Below, in pieces: positions 19,894 through 28,250 of a DNA stretch of 64,000 bases. A program made the translations under genes and the position numbers. A model generated the notes under the pieces. The model made no database searches. It was not told where the DNA came from and saw only the letters and a program-made list of their open reading frames with translations. Each line of letters begins with the position of its first letter. Positions within the stretch are counted from its first letter, which is position 1. This DNA is from an uncultured Lachnospiraceae bacterium (GTDB lineage Bacteria; Bacillota; Clostridia; Lachnospirales; Lachnospiraceae): contig CANCYR010000005.1 of the NCBI GenBank assembly GCA_947382355.1, forward strand, positions 1-64,000, in the 5' to 3' direction.

Positions 19894-22074
19894 ATGGGAA
19901 AGAAAATTGCAAAAGGGTTTTACAGCCTTTCCTATATTCTTTTTTGTGTCTTCGTAACAGCCATGCTTCTGTTTGGTCTGAAAGTATGGAATGATGCGGA
20001 GTTTTTATTTGCTACGCAAAAAAACGTCGTGCTTCTTGTAATTGTGGCAGCAGGAGCCTTTTTTCTGGGAGTTTTTTTCCTAAAACTAAGCAATATCCTC
20101 AAAAGCTGGAAAGAAAAGAAGCTCTGGGCAGCCATAGCGCTTGTAAGTATTCTTGCCATTGTTCTTCAGCTTCTTGTACTGAACATGCTGGAGATATCCT
20201 ATTTATGGGATGGCGTCAACGTATTTTCCAGCGCAGTTTCCCGCTTGAAAGGCAATAGCGTGGTGGAGCTGTACTTTTCCCGCTATGCCAATCAGAACGG
20301 CTTTCTGGCAGTTACTTATAGCTTATTGAAGGCAGGAAAACTGTTTGGGCTGGCAGAGGCTGATTACGTATATTATTTAAATGTCTGTAATTTGATTTTT
20401 ATGGACACGGCAATTGCCTTGGGAGCAGCCATTCTTTACAGGCTCAGGAAAGAAAAGAAGGCAGCTACAGTCCTTTTGTTTTTGCTTATTACTGCCCTGA
20501 ATCCGTTTATTTACCTGTGGACAGCCTTTTATTATACCTCCATTCTCGTAATGCCTATTTTTCTTGGAATCGTCTATCTGGCGCTCTGTATGGAAGAGCA
20601 GCAAAAATGGCAGATAAAGATGGGGCAGACTGCCGCCCTTGCCATCCTGTTAGTGCTTGGGACCAGGCTGAGACAAACCACGCTGATATTAGCCATTGCT
20701 ATTGTGTTGGCAAAGCTTGTTGCTTTTGGCTTACGCAATACGGCTTCTAAAACAAAAGGAAGCTGCATGGCAGCAATCTATACAGCCGTCTTCTGCCTCT
20801 GCCTATTTCTCACCAATTATGCCTGCAAATCCTATGAGGCAAAAATCAGCAATCTGGACACTACTGACACCGCATTTCCGGCAATCCACTGGATTATGAT
20901 GGGCTTAGACCATGGCGGTGAATACAATAACAGCGATGCGGATTATACTGCTTCTTTCCCTACTCATGAGGAAAAGGTAAAGGGAGATATGGACCTTCTG
21001 ACTGCCAGGTTAAAGCATTTTGGCGTGAAGGGGATTTCCAAAACCTATCTTCAAAAATTTATAAGCACATGGGTATCCGCCAGCAATGCCTACCCTTTCC
21101 GGCTGTCTGTCTGCCAGAAATATACGGCTGTCCATGATTTGATTTTTGGAGATAAAAAGGATTTTGTAATCTATTACCATCAGATATATCAGATATTTCT
21201 GCTATTCTTTATCCTTTCAGGGGCCATCCTGCAATGGAAGGAGAAAAAGCCGGACAGCATTTATATTTTGCAGATTAGCTTCCTTGGAACCATATTGTTT
21301 CACTTAATATGGGAAGCCGGTCCTCTTTACAGCGTCAGTCTGCAGATTGTCTGTTTTCTGCTGGGGGCTTATGGCGTATTGAGCATTTCGGAGAAGGCAG
21401 GGACCGTAAAAGGATATGGAAATAAGGGCTATCTTATAAACACTCTCTTCTTTATAGGGATGTGCATAACCGCATTGTTTTTCCTGTGTAATACAAGTAC
21501 CTTTACAAAAGAAACAAAAGAAAGAGAAAAAAGAGTAGTCAACCAGTATTTAGCAAGCGATAACCTGAAAATACAAAATGGTGAACAGGTTTCCCAGACG
21601 TTTCTTGCCACAAGAGATTTTAATTACCTGAATATCCATTTGTGCAACCATGAAAATGAAAAAAACACCTCCGTATATCAGCTTACTCTGTCTGGGGAAG
21701 ACCATGGCATCGTTTATGAAGAGACAATATATGCAAAGGATATTTTGTTAGACAGCTTCCTTATGAGAACCTTTGATACCGTTTCCATCCAGGAACCGGA
21801 GCGGTTTACCCTGTCCTTAAAGGCAGTGGAAAGCAAAGGGGATAATTTTCTCGAAGTCATTTACTTTCAGATGAAGGATTATGACCCTTATACAAAAGGC
21901 GTATTTACGAAAAATGGAAAGGCATTAAAGGGCGATATGTTCCTGATGATAAGCGAAAAAACCAACAGCCCCTACACGGGAAGAAAGCTTTATGCCATAA
22001 CAGCTTGTCTTTTCCTGCTGATGGAAGGAGCGGTCTGGATATTTGTAAAAGGTAAAAAACGGAGCACCAAATAG
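19894..22074 (+). CDS. Large polytopic membrane protein, GT-C glycosyltransferase-like
   Basis: A 726-residue protein with about a dozen hydrophobic segments in the first 560 residues, followed by an extracytoplasmic-looking domain and a last helix near the C-terminus. Start 19894 was chosen for GGGAGAGCGG upstream and the immediate membrane segment. The block HWIMMGLDHGGEYN followed by LTARLKHFGVKG recurs as HYLMMGLNIQK and YKKRMKNFGIIG in the minus-strand protein at 28222-29799, so the two are paralogs. The arrangement suggests a lipid-linked sugar transferase of the GT-C kind. Substrate and pathway are unknown. Confidence 0.7.
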   Translation: MGKKIAKGFYSLSYILFCVFVTAMLLFGLKVWNDAEFLFATQKNVVLLVIVAAGAFFLGVFFLKLSNILKSWKEKKLWAAIALVSILAIVLQLLVLNMLEISYLWDGVNVFSSAVSRLKGNSVVELYFSRYANQNGFLAVTYSLLKAGKLFGLAEADYVYYLNVCNLIFMDTAIALGAAILYRLRKEKKAATVLLFLLITALNPFIYLWTAFYYTSILVMPIFLGIVYLALCMEEQQKWQIKMGQTAALAILLVLGTRLRQTTLILAIAIVLAKLVAFGLRNTASKTKGSCMAAIYTAVFCLCLFLTNYACKSYEAKISNLDTTDTAFPAIHWIMMGLDHGGEYNNSDADYTASFPTHEEKVKGDMDLLTARLKHFGVKGISKTYLQKFISTWVSASNAYPFRLSVCQKYTAVHDLIFGDKKDFVIYYHQIYQIFLLFFILSGAILQWKEKKPDSIYILQISFLGTILFHLIWEAGPLYSVSLQIVCFLLGAYGVLSISEKAGTVKGYGNKGYLINTLFFIGMCITALFFLCNTSTFTKETKEREKRVVNQYLASDNLKIQNGEQVSQTFLATRDFNYLNIHLCNHENEKNTSVYQLTLSGEDHGIVYEETIYAKDILLDSFLMRTFDTVSIQEPERFTLSLKAVESKGDNFLEVIYFQMKDYDPYTKGVFTKNGKALKGDMFLMISEKTNSPYTGRKLYAITACLFLLMEGAVWIFVKGKKRSTK

Positions 22075-22114
22075 CAGCAGTTTGCAATAGCAATGGGAAA
22101 GGAAAACAAAGGAA

Positions 22115-23185
22115 ATGAAATGGAAAAAAATTACCATAAAGACAATCACCTCTGCGGAAGACGTGATAATTTCCACCTTATATGATATCGGGCTGGAGGG
22201 GGCGCAGATTGAAGACAATGTTCCGCTGACGGCATGGGAAAAGGAGCAGATGTTCGTGGATATCCCGCCCATGGAAAAAGAAGATGACGGTATTGCTTAT
22301 CTGAATTTCTTTGTGGAGGTCAGGGAAGAACAGGAAACTTTAGAAAATAATGGAACAAAAGACACGGGAGTGGCAGCAGTCAGACCGGGCGTTTCAGAAG
22401 GAGTGGACAATTCCTATGCGCCAGTTAGCAGCGGTAAATCTGTTCATATGGAACAATTGATAGAGCAGGTGAAAGAAGAGCTGGAAGACCTGCGAAGCTT
22501 TATGGACATCGGTGAGGGCACCATAACAGTTTCTGAAACAGAAGACAAGGACTGGATAAATAACTGGAAGGAATATTTCCACCAGTTTGCCATAGACGAT
22601 TTACTTATTATTCCCTCATGGGAAGAGGTAAAAGAAGAATATCAAGGAAAAAAGCTTCTCCATATCGATCCCGGAACTGCTTTTGGCACAGGTATGCATG
22701 AAACCACGCAGCTATGCATCAGGCAGATAAAAAAATTTGTCACGAAGGACACCAGACTTTTGGATGTGGGAACCGGAAGCGGCATTTTGGGAATCGTTTC
22801 CCTGCTCTATGGAGGAAAAAGCGTGGCGGGAACGGATTTAGACCCCTGTGCTGTGGAAGCGGTGGCAGAAAATCTGGAAGCTAACCACATTTCCAGGGAA
22901 GCCTTTACCATGATGATTGGAAATATCATTACGGAAAAGGAAGTGCAGGATAAAGTTGGCTATGGAGGTTATGATATAGCAGTGGCTAACATACTGGCGG
23001 AAGTGCTTGTTCCCCTCACCCCGGTAATGGTAAGTCATTTGAAGCAGGGCGGCATTTATATTACCTCCGGCATTATTGCCGAGAAGGAACAATTGATAGT
23101 GGAAACCGTAAAACAGGCAGGGCTTGCCATAGTGGAGGTAACCCGTCAGGGAGAATGGGTCAGCGTAACGGCAAGGAAAGAGTGA
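22115..23185 (+). CDS. prmA: Ribosomal protein L11 methyltransferase
   Basis: A 356-residue SAM-dependent methyltransferase that trimethylates ribosomal protein L11. An N-terminal substrate domain (WINNWKEYFHQFAIDD, then IDPGTAFGTGMHETTQLC) leads to the SAM motif LLDVGTGSGILGIVS and the catalytic region VANILAEVLVPL. It is longer than the roughly 300-residue enterobacterial form because of an insert of low complexity at about residues 75-115. rsmE follows four bases later, a common dnaJ-prmA-rsmE order in Bacillota. Confidence 0.95.
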   Translation: MKWKKITIKTITSAEDVIISTLYDIGLEGAQIEDNVPLTAWEKEQMFVDIPPMEKEDDGIAYLNFFVEVREEQETLENNGTKDTGVAAVRPGVSEGVDNSYAPVSSGKSVHMEQLIEQVKEELEDLRSFMDIGEGTITVSETEDKDWINNWKEYFHQFAIDDLLIIPSWEEVKEEYQGKKLLHIDPGTAFGTGMHETTQLCIRQIKKFVTKDTRLLDVGTGSGILGIVSLLYGGKSVAGTDLDPCAVEAVAENLEANHISREAFTMMIGNIITEKEVQDKVGYGGYDIAVANILAEVLVPLTPVMVSHLKQGGIYITSGIIAEKEQLIVETVKQAGLAIVEVTRQGEWVSVTARKE

Positions 23186-23189
23186 GAGC

Positions 23190-23930
23190 ATGTACCAGTT
23201 TTTTGTAGCCCCAAAACAGATTCAGGGCAATCGGATTATTATCAGCGGAAAAGACGTAAACCACATAAAAAACGTGCTGCGGATGAAGACAGGTGAGGAA
23301 ATCAATGTAAAGACCGGCACGGACGGAAAAGAATACCGCTGCGGCATTTTGGAGTTTACCGAAGAGGAAGTCATCTGTGAGCTTTATTTCATAAAGGAAG
23401 AGGATGTGGAGCTTCCGGTAAAGGTGTATCTGTTTCAGGGGCTTCCCAAATCCGACAAGATGGAATGGATTATACAAAAGGCGGTAGAGCTTGGGGTTTA
23501 TGAGATTATTCCCCTGGAAGCCAGACGCGCCGTGGTGAAGCTGGATGAAAAGAAGGCAAAGAGCAAGGTGACAAGATGGCAGGGCATTTCCGAAGCGGCT
23601 GCAAAACAGAGCAAAAGAGCCGTGATTCCAAAGGTAACGCTTCCTATGTCCTTTAGGGAAGCATTGGCTTACTGCAGGGACATGGATGTGAAGCTGATTC
23701 CCTATGAGCTTGCAAGCCATATGGAACAGACCAGAAAAGCTATCAGCGGCATTGAAAAAGAACAGTCTGTTGCAATATTCATCGGGCCGGAAGGAGGCTT
23801 TGCAGAGGAGGAAATCCGGGAAGCTAAGGAGGCGGGCATGCTTCCGGTCACTTTGGGGAAAAGAATTCTTCGGACAGAAACGGCAGGCATGTGTGTACTT
23901 GCCTTCCTTTTGTATCAGTTGGAAGAATAA
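23190..23930 (+). CDS. rsmE: 16S rRNA (uracil(1498)-N(3))-methyltransferase
   Basis: A 246-residue SPOUT-class RNA methyltransferase modifying U1498 of 16S rRNA. The N-terminal PUA-like domain has SGKDVNHIKNVLRMKTGEE. The C-terminal knot carries GLPKSDKMEWIIQKAVELGV, ISEAAAKQSKRAVIP, FIGPEGGFAEEE and LGKRILRTETA, all family hallmarks. It is coupled to prmA with a four-base gap, so both ribosome modification genes are likely made together. Confidence 0.97.
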   Translation: MYQFFVAPKQIQGNRIIISGKDVNHIKNVLRMKTGEEINVKTGTDGKEYRCGILEFTEEEVICELYFIKEEDVELPVKVYLFQGLPKSDKMEWIIQKAVELGVYEIIPLEARRAVVKLDEKKAKSKVTRWQGISEAAAKQSKRAVIPKVTLPMSFREALAYCRDMDVKLIPYELASHMEQTRKAISGIEKEQSVAIFIGPEGGFAEEEIREAKEAGMLPVTLGKRILRTETAGMCVLAFLLYQLEE

Positions 23931-23980
23931 TGGCATATATTATCATAAGGTGACGGAAAAAGGAAGAGAAAGGAAAAGAA

Positions 23981-25135
23981 ATGGAAATATATTTGGATAA
24001 TTCTGCCACCACCAGAGTATTTGATGAAGTGGCACACCTTGTAACAGAGATATTCACAAAGGATTATGGAAACTCATCCAGCATGCACAGAAAAGGTGTC
24101 AGTGCGGAGCGTTATATAAAATATGCAAAGGAAACTCTGTCAAAAATCATGAAGGTAAAGGATAAGGAAATTTATTTTACCTCCGGAGGAACAGAATCCG
24201 ACAACTGGGCGCTGATTGGAGCTGCTTACGCCAATATGAGGGCTGGGCGGCATTTGATTACCACACAAATAGAACATCCTGCAATTTTGCAGACTATGGA
24301 TTATCTGGAAAGGCAGGGGTTTGAAGTGACTTATCTGCCTGTGACCAGAGAGGGCATTGTTTCTTTGGAAGCGCTGAAAAAGGCTCTTCGTCCCGACACC
24401 ATCCTTGTTTCCATTATGCAGGTAAACAATGAAGTGGGAGCCATACAGCCCATTGAGGAGGCCGGCGAGCTCATAAAGAAGTACAATCCACAGATACTGT
24501 TTCATGTAGATGCGGTGCAGGGCTTTGGAAAGCTGTCCATGTATCCAAAGAAGTGGGGAGTGGATATGGTATCGGTCAGCGGCCATAAAATACACGGACC
24601 GAAAGGCGTGGGAATTTTGTATATCAGAGAAGGGGTGAAGATAAGACCTCTTATTTATGGCGGCGGGCAGCAGAAAAATTACCGCTCCGGTACGGAAAAT
24701 GTTCCGGGGATAGCAGGGCTTGCCAAGGCGGCGGAAGTATTATACAAACATTTGGATGAGGATGTAGAAAGGCTTTATGAATTAAGAAATTATTTTACCC
24801 GCGAGCTTTTGCAAATGGATGATGTGCGTATAAACGGCCCTCGTGGAGAAAAAGCGGCGCCCCATATTGTCAGCGCTTCTATTGAAGGAATCAGGAGCGA
24901 AGTGCTGCTTCATGCTTTGGAGGAAAGAAATATTTTTGTGTCGGCAGGCAGTGCATGCGCTTCCAAAAAGCATACTGTCAGCGCCACCCTGCAGGCAATG
25001 AAAATAGAGCAGTCCCTTTTAGACTCCACCATTCGCTTCAGCTTTTCCGTTTTTACCACCAGGGAAGAGCTTGACTATACGTTAAAGGTGCTGCGGGAAA
25101 TCATCCCCATGCTTCGCAGATATAAAAGATACTAA
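23981..25135 (+). CDS. Cysteine desulfurase (NifS/IscS family)
   Basis: A 384-residue PLP enzyme that removes sulfur from cysteine as a protein-bound persulfide. It opens with IYLDNSATTRVFDEV. The PLP lysine is in SVSGHKIHGPKGVG, preceded by HVDAVQGFGK, and the active Cys lies in SAGSACASKKHTVS. thiI follows 72 bases after its stop, so this copy probably feeds sulfur to ThiI for 4-thiouridine in tRNA. The NifZ-like pairing with thiI is common in Bacillota. It could also serve thiamine or iron-sulfur needs. Confidence 0.93.
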   Translation: MEIYLDNSATTRVFDEVAHLVTEIFTKDYGNSSSMHRKGVSAERYIKYAKETLSKIMKVKDKEIYFTSGGTESDNWALIGAAYANMRAGRHLITTQIEHPAILQTMDYLERQGFEVTYLPVTREGIVSLEALKKALRPDTILVSIMQVNNEVGAIQPIEEAGELIKKYNPQILFHVDAVQGFGKLSMYPKKWGVDMVSVSGHKIHGPKGVGILYIREGVKIRPLIYGGGQQKNYRSGTENVPGIAGLAKAAEVLYKHLDEDVERLYELRNYFTRELLQMDDVRINGPRGEKAAPHIVSASIEGIRSEVLLHALEERNIFVSAGSACASKKHTVSATLQAMKIEQSLLDSTIRFSFSVFTTREELDYTLKVLREIIPMLRRYKRY

Positions 25136-25207
25136 AAAATATTGAATTTTAATTACGATTATAATAAAATAAGCTGATTGAGTGCACTCATAGAAAGGAA
25201 TACACAT

Positions 25208-26386
25208 ATGTTCAAGGCATTTTTGATTAAATATGCAGAAATAGGAATTAAAGGAAAGAACCGTTATTTATTTGAGGAGGCGTTGGTGGACCAGATTCGC
25301 TTTGCCCTAAAAAAGGTGGAAGGGGAATTTAAGGTACACAGGACCCAGGGAAGAATCTATGTAGATGCCTTATCAAAATTTGATTTTGAGGAGACAATAC
25401 AGCAGCTTCAAAAGGTATTTGGCATTTCCGGCATCTGTCCGGTTGTTTATGCGGAGGATGAAGGCTTTGAAAAATTAGGAAAAGACGTAGTGGAATTTAT
25501 CGATAAAGTATATCCGGAAAAAAACCAGACCTTTAAAGTGCATGCAAGACGTGCCAGAAAAAATTATCCTATGGATTCCATGGAGATAAATTGTGAGCTG
25601 GGAGGCGTGATTTTAGATGCGTATCCGGAAATGAAGGTGGATGTCCATCATCCTGAGATTGAACTAAATGTGGAAATTCGAGAAAAGATTTATATATATT
25701 CCCAGATTATACCGGGACCGGGAGGAATGCCTGTAGGCACTAACGGCAAGGCAATGCTTCTTTTGTCGGGAGGCATTGACTCTCCCGTTGCCGGATATAT
25801 GATCAGCAAGAGGGGGGTGAAAATCGATGCGGTCTATTTCCATGCGCCTCCTTATACAAGTGAACGTGCCAAGGAAAAGGTGGTAGACCTGGCAAAATAT
25901 GTGGCAGCTTATTCCGGTCCCATGAAGCTTCATGTTGTAAATTTTACAGATATCCAGCTTTATATTTATGAGAAATGCCCTCATGATGAGCTGACCATCA
26001 TCATGCGCCGCTTTATGATGAGGATTGCAGAGCGGATTGCGGCAGAAAGCGGCTGCCTTGGGCTCATTACCGGAGAAAGTATTGGACAGGTTGCCTCCCA
26101 GACCATGCAGAGTCTGGCAGCTACCAATGAAGTGTGCACCCTACCGGTATACCGGCCTTTAATTGGTTTTGACAAACAGGAAATTGTGGAAATATCTGAA
26201 AAAATCGACACTTATGAAACCTCGGTGCTGCCCTATGAGGACTGCTGTACGATTTTTGTGGCAAAGCATCCTGTTACGAAGCCAAATGTAAAGGTAATCA
26301 AAGGCCATGAAAAAAATCTGGCGGAGAAAATAGAAGAAATGGTGGAGACTGCTTTAAGCGGCAGAGAGATTTTAGATATCCAATAA
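25208..26386 (+). CDS. thiI: tRNA uracil 4-sulfurtransferase ThiI
   Basis: A 392-residue enzyme that adenylates U8 of tRNA and inserts sulfur. It has an N-terminal ferredoxin-like and THUMP region (FLIKYAEIGIKGKNR at the start) and a PP-loop domain with LLLSGGIDSPVAGYM. The C-terminal rhodanese domain of the enterobacterial form is absent, as expected for Bacillota, where a neighbouring cysteine desulfurase provides the sulfur. The ATG at 25208 follows GAAAGG; a TTG ten codons upstream is less likely. Confidence 0.95.
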   Translation: MFKAFLIKYAEIGIKGKNRYLFEEALVDQIRFALKKVEGEFKVHRTQGRIYVDALSKFDFEETIQQLQKVFGISGICPVVYAEDEGFEKLGKDVVEFIDKVYPEKNQTFKVHARRARKNYPMDSMEINCELGGVILDAYPEMKVDVHHPEIELNVEIREKIYIYSQIIPGPGGMPVGTNGKAMLLLSGGIDSPVAGYMISKRGVKIDAVYFHAPPYTSERAKEKVVDLAKYVAAYSGPMKLHVVNFTDIQLYIYEKCPHDELTIIMRRFMMRIAERIAAESGCLGLITGESIGQVASQTMQSLAATNEVCTLPVYRPLIGFDKQEIVEISEKIDTYETSVLPYEDCCTIFVAKHPVTKPNVKVIKGHEKNLAEKIEEMVETALSGREILDIQ

Positions 26387-26387
26387 A

Positions 26388-26413
26388 AAAGCAGGGACGC
26401 CTGTCCCTGCTTT
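26388..26413. terminator. Bidirectional terminator between thiI and an HPr-like gene
   Basis: An 11-base perfect stem AAAGCAGGGAC / GTCCCTGCTTT with a GCCT loop; the minus-strand reading is followed by a six-base U-run, the plus strand by TTT. Confidence 0.85.
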
Positions 26414-26425
26414 GGTTGATTATAA

Positions 26426-26659
26426 TTACTCAATTATGTACGGCTTTAAGACTTCCAGTACATCGTCTACATTATCCTCTGCATGGATGTTTAAGTCGAT
26501 GGATTTGGATAAATCCAGACTGAAAATACCCATGATGGATTTTGCATCGATAACGTATCTGCCTGAAACTAGGTCGAAATCATAATCAAATTTGGTAATA
26601 TCATTTACGAATGATTTTACTTTGTCGATTGAATTTAATGAAATTTTAACTGTTCTCAT
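26426..26659 (-). CDS. HPr-like protein without the phospho-histidine
   Basis: A 77-residue protein with the HPr fold. The block RYVIDAKSIMGIFSLDLSKSI closely matches the VNAKSIMGVMSL region of HPr, including where the regulatory Ser lies. The active-site histidine region of true HPr (about residue 15) is missing; the N-terminus reads VKISLNSIDKVKSF. It is thus unlikely to carry phosphate in the PTS and may be regulatory. The start at 26659 has GGAGGT seven bases upstream. A similar 77-residue protein lies at 41422-41655. Confidence 0.8.
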   Translation of the reverse strand: MRTVKISLNSIDKVKSFVNDITKFDYDFDLVSGRYVIDAKSIMGIFSLDLSKSIDLNIHAEDNVDDVLEVLKPYIIE

Positions 26660-26762
26660 TGGAATTACCTCCTTCACAATTTGAATACCTTCATTCCTTA
26701 TACTAATGGTTTAAAGGGAAAAAGTCAATACGAAAACAGTACAAAAAAAAGAGAGGTTTCAT

Positions 26763-28160
26763 ATGAAAAGTGTGGCACTACATAACTTAGGCTGCAAAGT
26801 CAATTCTTACGAAATGGACGTTATGCAACAAATATTACAGGAAAATGGATATAAAATTGTACCATTTGATGAATTTGCTGATATTTATGTGATAAATACA
26901 TGTACCGTAACCAATATGGCGGACAGAAAAAGCAGACAGATGCTCCATCGTGCCAAAAAACAGAATCCGGATGGAATCGTGGTGGCAACGGGCTGCTATG
27001 TCCAGACCGGGGAAGATGCGGTCTGTCTGGATGAAGCCATTGACCTTGCCATCGGGAATAACCGAAAAAAGGAAATTGCTTCTATATTGGATAAGTTTTT
27101 TTTACAGCGGGAGACTCTTGCCGGTGAAACGGACGTGCTTTTAAAAAGCAGGGAGCAGGCAGCAAAGCAAAAAACATTAAATGATACCACCATTATTGAT
27201 ATCAACCATACAAACGAGTATGAAAGAATGTTTTTAAAAGAAACCGCAGAGCATACAAGAGCCTATATTAAAATTCAGGACGGCTGTAATCAATTTTGTA
27301 CCTACTGTATCATCCCTTTTGCAAGAGGGCGGGTGCGTTCCAGAAGCCGGGAGGATATTTTAAAGGAAATTACGGACCTGCAGAAAAAGGGATATAAGGA
27401 AGTGGTGCTTACCGGCATTCATTTAAGCTCCTACGGCGTGGACTTTTCAAAAGAACCGCTTCTGCTTCCATTAATAAAGAAAATACATGAAATAGATGGA
27501 ATAGAAAGAATCCGCTTAGGTTCTTTGGAACCAAGAATCATTACAGAAGAATTTGCCGGAGAATTAGCCGCAATGGAAAAGGTATGTCCCCATTTTCATC
27601 TGTCCCTTCAAAGCGGCTGTGACGCCACCTTAAAAAGAATGAACCGCCGTTATGACACAAAAGAATTTAAAGAAAAGGTTCAGATTTTGCGGAAAGCTTT
27701 TTTACATCCTGCAATTACCACAGATGTAATAACCGGATTTCCTGGCGAAACAGAAGAAGAATTTCTGGAAACAAAGGCATTTTTAGAAAATATCTGCTTT
27801 TTTGAAATGCACGTTTTTCCCTATTCCAAAAGAAAAGGAACAAAAGCCGCCCTTATGGAAAACCAGGTGCCGGAAGCAGTGAAAAAGGAAAGAAGCCATG
27901 TGCTTTTAGAACTGGAAAAGAAACAATCAGAAGCCTTTCGGAGGGGATATGTGGGAAAAGAGCTTTCTGTATTGTTTGAAGAGAGGAAGGAGATAGACGG
28001 AAAAGAATATGAAATAGGACATACGAAGGAATATGTGAAGGTTGCTGTTTTGGCAGGAAAGGAAAATGGGGACTTTTCTAATGAAATTAAGAAAGTGTCT
28101 GCCAAAGATATGATTACGGATGAAGTTGTATTGGGAGAGTGGATTTGCCTAAATGATTAG
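26763..28160 (+). CDS. mtaB: tRNA (t6A37) methylthiotransferase MtaB
   Basis: A 465-residue radical-SAM methylthiotransferase converting t6A37 to ms2t6A in tRNAs reading ANN codons. The N-terminal domain has three cysteines for the auxiliary cluster (LGCKVNSYE, INTCTVTN, ATGCYVQ). The radical-SAM triad is CNQFCTYC within IQDGCNQFCTYCIIPFARG. A C-terminal TRAM domain is present. RBS AGAGAGG precedes ATG. The stop lies directly beside a half copy of the family A repeat, which lies between it and a convergent membrane protein gene. Confidence 0.95.
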   Translation: MKSVALHNLGCKVNSYEMDVMQQILQENGYKIVPFDEFADIYVINTCTVTNMADRKSRQMLHRAKKQNPDGIVVATGCYVQTGEDAVCLDEAIDLAIGNNRKKEIASILDKFFLQRETLAGETDVLLKSREQAAKQKTLNDTTIIDINHTNEYERMFLKETAEHTRAYIKIQDGCNQFCTYCIIPFARGRVRSRSREDILKEITDLQKKGYKEVVLTGIHLSSYGVDFSKEPLLLPLIKKIHEIDGIERIRLGSLEPRIITEEFAGELAAMEKVCPHFHLSLQSGCDATLKRMNRRYDTKEFKEKVQILRKAFLHPAITTDVITGFPGETEEEFLETKAFLENICFFEMHVFPYSKRKGTKAALMENQVPEAVKKERSHVLLELEKKQSEAFRRGYVGKELSVLFEERKEIDGKEYEIGHTKEYVKVAVLAGKENGDFSNEIKKVSAKDMITDEVVLGEWICLND

Positions 28161-28161
28161 A

Positions 28162-28250
28162 TTTTCAGCCCTCAGCTTCCCCAGACAGGAATCATAACCG
28201 GCTGCAGGCAGAAAATGATTTCTAAAGTCTGCCCTTATAAAAATGTCGCC
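28162..28250. repeat. Half copy of family A element
   Basis: TTCAGCCCTCAGCTTCCCC, then GGAATCATAACCGGCTGCAGG and CAGAAAATGATTTCTAAAG, then CCCTTATAAAAA, matches the left arm and start of the core of the copies at 1951 and 63140. After the TTATAAAAA step the match stops and coding sequence of the convergent gene begins. The other arm is absent. The last codons and stop of that gene are inside this half element. Confidence 0.85.

Noticed and set aside
23160..23936. 258-codon frame antisense to rsmE
   Set aside because: Overlaps a clear rsmE on the other strand; the product looks random.
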